Source of the DNA: UBA9926 sp913052075
GTDB lineage: Bacteria; Pseudomonadota; Gammaproteobacteria; Pseudomonadales; Azotimanducaceae
Length of the DNA: 6,385 bases
Direction of reading: 5' to 3'
Assembly (NCBI GenBank): GCA_913052075.1
Contig: CAJXDD010000176.1
Coordinates: forward strand, 1 to 6,385
Shown piece by piece: positions 1 to 5,365 of the stretch. Position 1 is the stretch's first letter. Each line of letters opens with the position of its first letter. The notes under the pieces were generated by a model. It ran no database searches. It was not told the origin of the DNA and worked only from the letters and a program-made list of their open reading frames with translations. A program made the position numbers and the translations under genes.

Positions 1-522
1 TTTGCTCGCACAGCCCACACGTCCTCATCAACGTTCACAGGGTTGCTTCAAGACGCACTTCGAAGCTTTATCCCGTTCTACATGTTTACGCTGATAAACG
101 TCGCCAAAGTGAGGCTAAGACCTCCAAGGCCTGACGATTATGGCGATCAGTATTTGTATTGGGAAAATGAACTTCAGGGCCTCACTACGCCATTTTTGGA
201 CGGCGAAGCACCAGGAAGCAGAGACCTGCTGCTTTTTGGAATTGTGCAGTGCCATTCAAGCATCCCAGGGCCGCCGCTTGCTCCTTTGCAGGACGATGAG
301 CGGTTATCAGCGCTCCGTCGATGGATAGGACGAATGCATGAACGGTTTAGCGGGTATTCGCACCTGTACTCGGGTCCTTATTTCGAGCCGCAGCAGTCTG
401 CGCCACTTTCCGCCGGTCTCGTGCAGCGCCTGGCCTTTTATTTTGGTTTGCTTGCGATGATTGGGGCATTTCCACTGACGTTACCGCTGGTGCTTTACTT
501 AATGCGCAAGGCGCCAAGGTAG
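1..522 (+). CDS. Glutathione S-transferase-like protein with C-terminal membrane tail (5' end missing)
   Basis: The frame is open from base 1 to a TAG stop at 520-522, so the gene starts outside the window; the TTG at 43 is only an internal possibility. The visible 173 residues begin with a helical stretch and contain FLDGEAPGSRDLLLFGIVQC followed by LRRWIGRMHERFSGYSHLYS. The G-x-x-P-x-x-x-D-x-x-x-F-G pattern and the later W-I-x-R-M-x-x-R helix resemble the all-helical C-terminal half of glutathione S-transferase-fold proteins. The last 30 residues hold a long apolar run (LAFYFGLLAMIGAFPLTLPL onward) ending in MRKAPR, which looks like a membrane-spanning tail with a basic cytoplasmic end. The thioredoxin-like N-terminal half that would carry the glutathione site is not visible, so enzyme activity cannot be judged. 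The family assignment is recognition by pattern and is moderate; a non-catalytic GST-like membrane protein is equally possible. Confidence 0.55.
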   Translation, partial: FARTAHTSSSTFTGLLQDALRSFIPFYMFTLINVAKVRLRPPRPDDYGDQYLYWENELQGLTTPFLDGEAPGSRDLLLFGIVQCHSSIPGPPLAPLQDDERLSALRRWIGRMHERFSGYSHLYSGPYFEPQQSAPLSAGLVQRLAFYFGLLAMIGAFPLTLPLVLYLMRKAPR

Positions 523-593
523 CGTGATCGGTTTAAAATTCTGTCGATCAGTGCCGTTGAAAGCGGGACCAGCATGGGAGTTAGGACTTCCGG

Positions 594-603
594 TTGTATA
601 CAA
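594..603. promoter_or_regulatory. 10-bp palindrome TTGTATACAA upstream of the enoyl-CoA hydratase
   Basis: This is a perfect 10-bp dyad, 76 bases before the ATG at 680, in the only gap where the hydratase promoter could lie. I found no convincing -35/-10 pair in 523-667. A 10-bp perfect palindrome is expected several times by chance in a window of this size, so this is a weak operator candidate supported by position only. Confidence 0.2.
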
Positions 604-666
604 GACTCAATAGGACTTCATCCGCAGCGCTTTGTAATCATGCGATCATCCATTGAACGAACTTTT

Positions 667-675
667 AAAAGGGGG
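667..675 (+). promoter_or_regulatory. Ribosome binding site of the enoyl-CoA hydratase gene
   Basis: AAAAGGGGG is a purine-rich Shine-Dalgarno-like run ending 4 bases before the ATG at 680. It decides the start: the in-frame TTG at 653 lies upstream of this run and has no comparable site of its own. Confidence 0.7.
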
Positions 676-679
676 TGTT

Positions 680-1465
680 ATGACGGATTCTTATCTTTAC
701 TCAGTAACTAACCATGTTGCGACGTTCAGCATCAATGATGCGCCATGGAATTTAATGAGCCTCCAATATATCGATCGTCTTGAAGAGCAACTGCCTGACG
801 TATTGGCGGATGACAGTATTCGCGCGATGGTGTTTACCGGTGAGGGGCTCGATCACTTTTCAGCAGGGATGAATCTAAAGCAGCTTCCAGAGGGAATGAA
901 ACGCGCCGGTGGTCCTGCCGCATTTTTCGGACAGCGACACAAAGTCCTGGACATGATTGAAAACGGCGGTACCCCAGCTATTGCGACGCTGTTTGGCTAC
1001 TGCCTAGGCGGGGGGCTCGAGTTGCCACTGGCCTGTCATTTCCGGATCGCCGCCAAAGAGGGGGCTCAGATCGGGTTGCCGGAGATGGATTTAGGCAGTG
1101 TGCCTGCATGGGGTGGTTCGGCTCGACTTCCTCGAGCTGTAGGAAGAACCCACGCTCTCGATATGATTTTGAGAGGCAGAAAAATAGATGGCGCAGAAGC
1201 CTACCGGATTGGTCTTGTGACGGAGCTAGTGGAGATAGGTGAGATAAAAGCTAGAGCGCAGGCGCTCGGTGAGGAAATAGCGGATCAGCCAAGGCAAGCG
1301 ATTCGATCGATGCTTGAGGTGGTAGTGGGTCATGAGACGAAATCCTTAGCCGAATCCATGAAAGATGAAATGGACGCGGTTGCCGCGAATCGTGGTACCA
1401 AAGATTCAGAAGAGGGCATGCGAGCATTTCTGGAGAAGCGGGCCCCCGTATTTAACCAAGCCTAA
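680..1465 (+). CDS. Enoyl-CoA hydratase/isomerase family protein (crotonase fold)
   Basis: The product has 261 residues, the normal length for the family. Crotonase-fold enzymes bind acyl-CoA thioesters and most often hydrate trans-2-enoyl-CoA in fatty-acid or side-chain beta-oxidation in the cytoplasm. The first oxyanion-hole segment is HFSAGMNL (residues 59-66). The second is GYCLGGGLEL (106-115), followed by RIAAKEGAQIGLPEMDLGS (122-140). Glu114 and Glu135 match the two catalytic glutamates of rat mitochondrial enoyl-CoA hydratase (Glu144 and Glu164), although the spacing here is 21 rather than 20. The usual GTIPGAGGTQRL block reads GSVPAWGGSARL, with a tryptophan near the active site. That points to a divergent subgroup, so the substrate is not predictable; isomerase or other crotonase chemistry is possible. 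I chose the ATG at 680 because of the purine-rich site just before it. The gene converges on the dehalogenase gene and has no obvious beta-oxidation partner in view. Confidence 0.92.
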   Translation: MTDSYLYSVTNHVATFSINDAPWNLMSLQYIDRLEEQLPDVLADDSIRAMVFTGEGLDHFSAGMNLKQLPEGMKRAGGPAAFFGQRHKVLDMIENGGTPAIATLFGYCLGGGLELPLACHFRIAAKEGAQIGLPEMDLGSVPAWGGSARLPRAVGRTHALDMILRGRKIDGAEAYRIGLVTELVEIGEIKARAQALGEEIADQPRQAIRSMLEVVVGHETKSLAESMKDEMDAVAANRGTKDSEEGMRAFLEKRAPVFNQA

Positions 1466-1553
1466 GACTCCGTTGGGTAAGCGATGGTCGTAGGCCTCGA
1501 GCGGCACTGTCTGCGCACTTTGAAAGACAATCTCAGCAAGTTGAGGAAAGCGC
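1466..1553. other. Convergent intergenic spacer, no clear terminator
   Basis: These 88 bases separate the stops of the hydratase (+) and dehalogenase (-) genes, where a two-way terminator would be expected. I see only weak dyads, such as GTCT/AGAC around 1510-1527 and CTCA/TGAG around 1533-1546, and neither has a T-run on either strand. Termination here is either Rho-dependent or not recognisable by eye. Confidence 0.4.
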
Positions 1554-2597
1554 TTATGATGAAGTGGCGGCGATAAATTCGATGAGTCGCTTAGCCATTT
1601 CTTCCCCTTGGCTTTCCTGAATGAAGTGTCCCGCCGAAATCCGGTCATGGGCCTGGCCTTTTGCGCCAGGAATATGATCGATCAGCGTGCGCTGTGTCTT
1701 TTCTGAACCGACGAGTTTATCCAGCGTTCCAAAAACGGTGAGGAACGGCTTATCGAATTGCTGCAAGGCTTCCCAAGCTGCAAGGCTCTCTTTTTGATCA
1801 ATGAGTGCCCCCATGCTGGGTAGTGTTCGAATGCCCGTCATGAAGATCTCTTCAGGAAACGGCGCGTCGTACGCGCGTGCCTCATCGTTTGTTAGCGCGA
1901 TGCCACCGAAATCCATGCGAATGTTGTCGCTGGCTTTAAGCTCAGGGCCAGTCAAGGCGTACTTCATCCAGCCATAGAAAAACTCAGACATATCATCTTT
2001 GATAAAACCCTTGGCCTGGCAGTCTGCCGCGAAGTCGGCAAAAGTTCTGATGGTCGCGTTGGGATCGACTGGATAGGCCTCACGATCGATACCCTGGGGC
2101 ACATTGAGGATGGGCTCGGGCATGAGGAAAAGGGAGGTGTTGGAGCAAAGCACTCGGGAGAACCAGTCGGGGTGGTGAGCCACTACGTGAAGTCCAGTGA
2201 AGCCGCCCCAGTCCTGACAGAAGAGCGTGATCTTTTTGAGTCCTAGCTTTTCAATCAGTTCTGCCCACCATGCCGCATGACGGTAAATGGTATGCGTATG
2301 GATATCGGTTGGCTTATCAGAGCGACCCATACCGATCATGTCAGGGGCGATCACTCGGTAACCGGCGGCGACAATGAGCGGGATCATCTTTCGATAGAGG
2401 TAAGACCAGTCGGGTTGACCGTGAAGTAGCAGTACGACGTCGGAGGTGGGCGAGCCTTCATCCAAATAGTGCATTTGAAACCCGTCGATCTCGACAAAAT
2501 TAGGCTGGAAAGGGAAGTCCGGCAGGTTGTCAAAGTAGTGATCGGGTGTTCGTACGAAGGACCTGCCGTCTAAAGTGGTGTGGATGGGGGTGGCCAA
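1554..2597 (-). CDS. Haloalkane dehalogenase, subfamily I (alpha/beta hydrolase)
   Basis: Haloalkane dehalogenases hydrolyse carbon-halogen bonds to give an alcohol, halide and a proton. The 347-residue product aligns by eye along its whole length with DhlA of Xanthobacter (310 residues): RTPDHYFDNLPDFPFQPNF near the start, then HGQPDWSYLYRKMIP (59-73), RVIAPDMIGMGRSDKP (81-96), and the nucleophile elbow FCQDWGG with Asp129. The catalytic acid is probably Asp293 (FGTLDKLVG) and the base His324 (AGHFIQE). The two halide-binding tryptophans of subfamily I are both present: Trp130 beside the nucleophile and Trp210 in the cap (YGWMKYALTGP, equal to Trp175 of DhlA). The triad order, with the acid late in the chain, also fits subfamily I, for which HAMAP uses the name dhmA. 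There is no signal peptide, so it is cytoplasmic. The start is TTG behind AAGGAG. A candidate operator and -10 box lie about 170 bases upstream. The class is clear; the natural substrate is not. Confidence 0.93.
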   Translation of the reverse strand: MATPIHTTLDGRSFVRTPDHYFDNLPDFPFQPNFVEIDGFQMHYLDEGSPTSDVVLLLHGQPDWSYLYRKMIPLIVAAGYRVIAPDMIGMGRSDKPTDIHTHTIYRHAAWWAELIEKLGLKKITLFCQDWGGFTGLHVVAHHPDWFSRVLCSNTSLFLMPEPILNVPQGIDREAYPVDPNATIRTFADFAADCQAKGFIKDDMSEFFYGWMKYALTGPELKASDNIRMDFGGIALTNDEARAYDAPFPEEIFMTGIRTLPSMGALIDQKESLAAWEALQQFDKPFLTVFGTLDKLVGSEKTQRTLIDHIPGAKGQAHDRISAGHFIQESQGEEMAKRLIEFIAATSS

Positions 2598-2602
2598 GGT
2601 AT

Positions 2603-2608
2603 CTCCTT
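2603..2608 (-). promoter_or_regulatory. Ribosome binding site AAGGAG deciding the TTG start of the dehalogenase
   Basis: On the minus strand AAGGAG lies 5 bases before TTG (2597-2595). This near-consensus site at ideal spacing is the reason to accept a TTG start. The encoded N-terminus from here leads directly into the DhlA-like RTPDHYF segment, which supports it. Confidence 0.85.
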
Positions 2609-2767
2609 ATTTCTAAGCGCCGTAGTTGCTCCGATGATGGCACGTGCACGCCCTAACGAATGCAACCTTAGCGTTGGCGCGCTGGGTTTATTTCGAATTG
2701 ATGTCTGAACGATTCCTTTGCCTAGATGGGTGTTCGTCGGATGCTCGCAGTGAAAACGCCCAGAAAA

Positions 2768-2773
2768 ATTATA
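2768..2773 (-). promoter_or_regulatory. Candidate -10 box (TATAAT) for the dehalogenase gene
   Basis: A perfect consensus TATAAT reads on the minus strand here, overlapping the downstream end of the palindrome at 2772-2786. No good -35 is seen at 16-18 bases (the 17-base position reads GGCGCT), so the promoter may need an activator or be weak. Transcription from here would give a leader of about 160 bases. The octamer ATTATAAT is self-complementary, so the same hexamer also reads on the plus strand. Confidence 0.4.
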
Positions 2774-2786
2774 ATGTAAAACATTA
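2772..2786. promoter_or_regulatory. Candidate operator 1, TAATG-N5-CATTA palindrome
   Basis: TAATGTAAAACATTA is a perfect dyad with 6-bp arms (TAATGT/ACATTA) and a 3-base centre. It lies upstream of the dehalogenase gene and overlaps its -10 candidate, where a bound repressor would block RNA polymerase. Its size and AT-rich arms suit a TetR-family dimer. It matches the palindrome at 4059-4073 in 12 of 15 positions with the same arms and spacing. The TetR gene at 2930-3604 is the obvious candidate binder, by inference from proximity. Confidence 0.5.
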
Positions 2787-2843
2787 AAATAGCGCCATGT
2801 TCGCCGCAAGTTAGTGAATTAGGTGAGTGGGTGGTGGCGCCGA

Positions 2844-2909
2844 AGGCGCTCCAGTTTCAAGCGCCTAAAGCTTTGAATTCGGCTGAGACTCAGCGCAGGT
2901 CGCTAAGCG
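2844..2909. repeat. Cluster of small inverted repeats downstream of the TetR gene
   Basis: Three dyads stand close together: AGGCGCT/AGCGCCT (2844-2850 and 2860-2866, 9-base loop), GCTGAGACTCAGC (2882-2894) and CGCTAAGCG (2901-2909), with AAAGCTTT (2867-2874) between the first two. The segment lies just after the TetR stop on the minus strand and before the dehalogenase promoter. It could act in termination or protect the 3' end of the TetR transcript. None of the hairpins has a T-run in the TetR direction, so it is not a standard intrinsic terminator. On the minus strand a competing hairpin GCGCC-TTC-GGCGC (2849-2837) shares the first dyad. Confidence 0.35.
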
Positions 2910-2929
2910 TTATTGCAAAGGTGCGCCTT

Positions 2930-3604
2930 TTATTTTCGGTTTCCGTTATTGAAAGGCGCTGCCGACAACACGCCCACCAGAGCGTCGATGAGCGTATTGG
3001 TAAAAAAATCAGCACGCGTACCGCTCAGTGGTTTTTTTTGCCGAACGTGATGGCTGACCGCTGCACTACACATACGCATCGCCAAATCCATTCGCGCGCG
3101 GAAAGTTGTCTCATCTAGTTTAGGGAGCGCGTCCCGGAGAAGCTTTCCAATCACAAAGCCACTACCGCCACCGGTTCGACTGACGACTTCAAAAGCGGAA
3201 TCTCCAGTAATGGCTATTTCGTGCCCGAAGGCCGCTGCATAAGCTCGGTATTGCTTATCCTTTCTCGCGAGCTCGAGAGCAGGTCTAATCATGAGCCCGC
3301 AGAGGTCCCGCAATTCCAATTTCCCTTTGGCTATTAATGCTCGTTCCAACAGTTTGGAGCGATGCAAGCGCGTCTGTGCCACACGACGCAGATGGAGCGC
3401 TTCGAGCAGTCCACCCATCGTTTTGAAATGGTACTGCAGGACGGATGGATTTTTTTGGTTGGCGGCGTTGACGATATCTTTGATGGTGACGTAATGCGGT
3501 CCTTTGGCCGCGATTAGCGTCTCAGCAGCGTCCATCAAGGCTTCTTGTGTTGCTAAGCTTTTTTCTTGTTTGCGATTCGGTCGCTGCTTCATATCGGTGA
3601 CCAT
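2930..3604 (-). CDS. TetR-family transcriptional regulator
   Basis: The product has 224 residues, typical for TetR proteins, which bind palindromic operators as dimers and release them when a small ligand enters the C-terminal domain. The N-terminal domain shows the family pattern: TQEALMDAAETLIAAKG (helix 1, residues 19-35), then VTIKDIVNAANQKNPSVLQY (39-58) as the helix-turn-helix, and HFKTMGGLLEAL (59-70). The NPSVLQYHF recognition segment replaces the more common G-V-S-x-G-x-L-Y-x-Y-F but is a known variant style. The C-terminal region is helical and not assignable to a ligand class. The basic start (KQRPNRKQEK) is typical. ATG at 3604 is used here; the in-frame ATG at 3592 is an alternative, and neither has a strong ribosome site. 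TetR-type control of a dehalogenase gene is known for DhaR/dhaA in Rhodococcus. Here the gene lies upstream of the dehalogenase on the same strand, with the candidate operators on either side. Confidence 0.9.
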   Translation of the reverse strand: MVTDMKQRPNRKQEKSLATQEALMDAAETLIAAKGPHYVTIKDIVNAANQKNPSVLQYHFKTMGGLLEALHLRRVAQTRLHRSKLLERALIAKGKLELRDLCGLMIRPALELARKDKQYRAYAAAFGHEIAITGDSAFEVVSRTGGGSGFVIGKLLRDALPKLDETTFRARMDLAMRMCSAAVSHHVRQKKPLSGTRADFFTNTLIDALVGVLSAAPFNNGNRK

Positions 3605-4058
3605 TTGCTCGGTCTGGGTCGTTGCAAGGAAGATCTTTCACTCATTAGGTGACCGAGTTTACCGTGATTCATGAATGTTGCGTCGGGTTAGGTCAGCTAG
3701 CATGGAGAACAGCCATTTAGAACAAATTTCCTGAACATCTTGCCCGGAACGGGCGCCATTCTTTGCCTTAGTTAGGTAACGCTACGTCGATGCGTAGGGC
3801 GCCGAATAAACCATTTCCTTGCATTGGGCGGCCTGGAAGCAGCCTTCTCGTCGGTAGTACTCCACTCTAATGGTTTCCCAAAGACTCCGTTAACTGTAAT
3901 CGATTAGTTGCCGGAGTGATTAGGCTTACCTGCGTTTTGTCGGTGTAAATGGTTAGTCTCCCTAACTATTGGTTTTGGTCACTCGATCATCGGTCAACTG
4001 AGCAGCGTTTATCGTCATTGGCTTGCTCTGGATGTATGGATGGAAAGCTGGCCAAACT

Positions 4059-4073
4059 TAATGTACTTCATTA
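4059..4073. promoter_or_regulatory. Candidate operator 2, TAATG-N5-CATTA palindrome
   Basis: TAATGTACTTCATTA has perfect 5-bp arms at a 5-base spacing; one more complementary pair outside extends it to TTAATG...CATTAA (4058-4074). It matches operator 1 at 2772-2786 in 12 of 15 positions. A -10-like hexamer TAATAT (4072-4077) begins right after the CAT of the right arm, the same register as TATAAT at operator 1 read on the minus strand. It lies about 206 bases before the dioxygenase ATG. The shared geometry is seen; binding by the TetR protein is inferred. Confidence 0.45.
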
Positions 4074-4184
4074 ATATCGTTCTCGGTAACGAGCCATTAA
4101 CTAATTAAGGGCTAACAGCGACCAGCAATCAGCTAACGGCTTGTTATCAGAAAGTAAGGGTTGGCTGGCACCGATGGGCCGCAA

Positions 4185-4229
4185 TGATTGCTTCGGGGAT
4201 GATTGAGTGTGATTGAGAACGCTCTGATT
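4185..4229 (+). repeat. Four TGATT repeats spaced 15-10-15 bases
   Basis: TGATT occurs at 4185, 4200, 4210 and 4225. The middle two extend to TGATTGAG and are exactly 10 bases apart, about one helical turn. The first is part of the dyad GCAATGATTGC (4181-4191). The array overlaps the -35 of the promoter candidate at 4213-4241, a place where an activator or repressor might bind. Each unit is short, so this could be chance. Confidence 0.25.
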
Positions 4230-4241
4230 CCTGAGTGTAAA
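4213..4241 (+). promoter_or_regulatory. Candidate sigma-70 promoter of the dioxygenase-sulfatase operon
   Basis: TTGAGA (4213-4218, 5 of 6 to consensus) is followed after 17 bases by TGTAAA (4236-4241, 4 of 6). Transcription would start near 4248, giving a leader of about 30 bases. This is the best -35/-10 pair I can see near the gene. A promoter at operator 2 (TAATAT at 4072) is the alternative and would give a leader of about 200 bases. Confidence 0.4.
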
Positions 4242-4267
4242 ACCATGCTCAAAGCGGTTTGCTTGAT

Positions 4268-4272
4268 AGGAA
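4268..4272 (+). promoter_or_regulatory. Ribosome binding site of the dioxygenase gene
   Basis: AGGAA lies 7 bases before the ATG at 4280. It favours that ATG over the in-frame TTG at 4259, which has no such site upstream. Confidence 0.6.
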
Positions 4273-4279
4273 TCAATCG

Positions 4280-5308
4280 ATGACCGACACAGAGGGAATA
4301 CCAATTACAGGTGCACGTGCGTGGCGAGGTGCTGATTTGGCCCCTACAGATTGGTTGACCCAGTTAAATATCGGCGAGGTCAAAGCGCTTAATGCGCTTG
4401 CGCAAAAGTTACCGTCGAACGATTCGGAATGGCTTAGGCATCAAGCTCTGGCCCAGTCCGATCCGGCCTTGTCCTTAATGCTGTCAAACGCGAGTCAAGC
4501 GCTTTCGCAAGGGAAGGGATTCGTATTGCTTAGAGGGTTGGACGCGGGTGACGTCGAGCAGTTGCGACGGATTTTCTGGATTATCGGTACCGGTCTTGGT
4601 CAACCGGTAATGCAGAATGCGAGAGGAGAGGTGCTCAGTGTGGTTGCAGACCGCTTTGCGGGGGCGGAGCGCGGCGTCGACACTCGTGGCTATGAGAGTA
4701 ACGATGAATTGCGATTCCATTGCGATGGGGGTGATTGCATCGGCATGAGTTGCATTCGGCAGGCGCCCCGGGGCGGTACGAATGGTTTAGTGAGTCTGTT
4801 CGCGATTTATAACGAAATACTGGAGCAGTACCCTCAGCATTTGCCCGCGCTTAAGCGGGGTTATCCGCTCTACGCACGCAAAGAGCAGGGGGATGCGGAA
4901 TCAACCAAGAAGCTTGGTCAGGTGCAGCATACGCGGATTCCTGTTTTTGCATGGCACGAGCGACGGATGAGTGCCTGGCTCAATCTTCAGTTAGCTGAGC
5001 TAGCGGCAACGGTATCGGGAAATGCCTACTCCCCGCGAGAAAAGGAAGCGCTTGATTGTGTTGAAGCCATCGCGAATCAGCCTGATCTGGAGTTGACGTT
5101 CAAGCAGAGGCCGGGTGATGTTCTGTTCGTCAACAACCTTGCTGTGATGCATCGTCGAGAGAAGTATTTTGATGCCGAGGAGTCCGATAAGAGAAGGGCG
5201 CTCTATCGTATGTGGATCAACCTGCATCAGTCTGCGGCAGTGATTCCTCAGCACGCCGCGCTACGGAGCGGCATAAGGGGCCCTAGTCCAGTTATAGCCG
5301 CCGCATAA
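4280..5308 (+). CDS. TauD/TfdA family Fe(II)/2-oxoglutarate-dependent dioxygenase
   Basis: The product has 342 residues. Enzymes of this family couple oxidative decarboxylation of 2-oxoglutarate to hydroxylation of a substrate; members act on taurine, 2,4-D, alkyl sulfates and gamma-butyrobetaine-like compounds. The iron-binding facial triad is visible: His147 and Asp149 in RFHCDGGD, and His291 in NNLAVMHRRE. Arg306 lies 15 residues after the distal histidine, the same spacing as His255-Arg270 of TauD, and should bind 2-oxoglutarate. Other family blocks are KGFVLLRGL (79-87), GLGQPVMQNARGE (105-117) and QRPGDVLFVNNLAVMHR (276-292). The G-x-P-x-x-Q-N and RGYxxNxxLxFHxD pattern marks a broad, mostly uncharacterised bacterial branch. 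There is no signal peptide, so it is cytoplasmic. A sulfatase gene follows 57 bases downstream on the same strand, which suggests one transcript and possibly a sulfated substrate, but the sequence does not show the substrate. Confidence 0.9.
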   Translation: MTDTEGIPITGARAWRGADLAPTDWLTQLNIGEVKALNALAQKLPSNDSEWLRHQALAQSDPALSLMLSNASQALSQGKGFVLLRGLDAGDVEQLRRIFWIIGTGLGQPVMQNARGEVLSVVADRFAGAERGVDTRGYESNDELRFHCDGGDCIGMSCIRQAPRGGTNGLVSLFAIYNEILEQYPQHLPALKRGYPLYARKEQGDAESTKKLGQVQHTRIPVFAWHERRMSAWLNLQLAELAATVSGNAYSPREKEALDCVEAIANQPDLELTFKQRPGDVLFVNNLAVMHRREKYFDAEESDKRRALYRMWINLHQSAAVIPQHAALRSGIRGPSPVIAAA

Positions 5309-5354
5309 GGGGCAAGATCATTAGAGCGGGTGGGCACGTTAAAAAAAATTAGCT

Positions 5355-5358
5355 GGAG
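5355..5358 (+). promoter_or_regulatory. Ribosome binding site of the sulfatase gene
   Basis: GGAG lies 7 bases before the GTG at 5366. The in-frame GTG at 5330 has no good site, so 5366 is preferred. Confidence 0.6.
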
Positions 5359-5365
5359 TACGACG

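Larger units (their letters stand above)
3605..4279. other. Long intergenic region between divergent genes
   Basis: These 675 bases separate the TetR gene (-) from the dioxygenase gene (+). I find no reading frame that is long and starts well, no tRNA-like fold and no recognisable remnant of a gene or insertion sequence. Bases 3605 to about 4050 hold nothing I can name beyond chance-level palindromes (ATTCATGAAT at 3667-3676, TAATCGATTA at 3897-3906). The right end carries the candidate operator at 4059-4073, TGATT repeats at 4185-4229 and a promoter candidate at 4213-4241, listed separately. A small RNA or a decayed gene cannot be excluded by eye. Confidence 0.6.

Noticed and set aside
525..550. 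Inverted repeat TGATCG/CGATCA after the first gene's stop
   Set aside because: The loop is 14 bases, the stem only 6 and no T-run follows, so it is not a terminator and may be chance.
2570..2809. Minus-strand frame of 79 codons overlapping the dehalogenase start
   Set aside because: It covers the promoter, ribosome site and start of a clear gene, has no family features and reads as a random composition.
2917..2939. AAAGG/CCTTT hairpin followed by a T-rich run on the plus strand
   Set aside because: It looks like a weak plus-strand terminator, but no plus-strand gene ends there; on the minus strand it overlaps the TetR stop without a T-run.
3667..3676. Palindrome ATTCATGAAT upstream of the TetR gene
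   Set aside because: Perfect 10-bp palindromes are expected several times in 6.4 kb, it resembles neither candidate operator closely, and no promoter could be aligned with it.
1464..3891. 11-base direct repeat AAGACTCCGTT at 1464-1474 and 3881-3891
   Set aside because: Several 11-base repeats are expected by chance in this length, and the flanks do not match, so it is not an attachment site or element end.
3897..3906. Palindrome TAATCGATTA in the long gap
   Set aside because: It is a single 10-bp dyad with no partner site and no promoter nearby; chance is sufficient.
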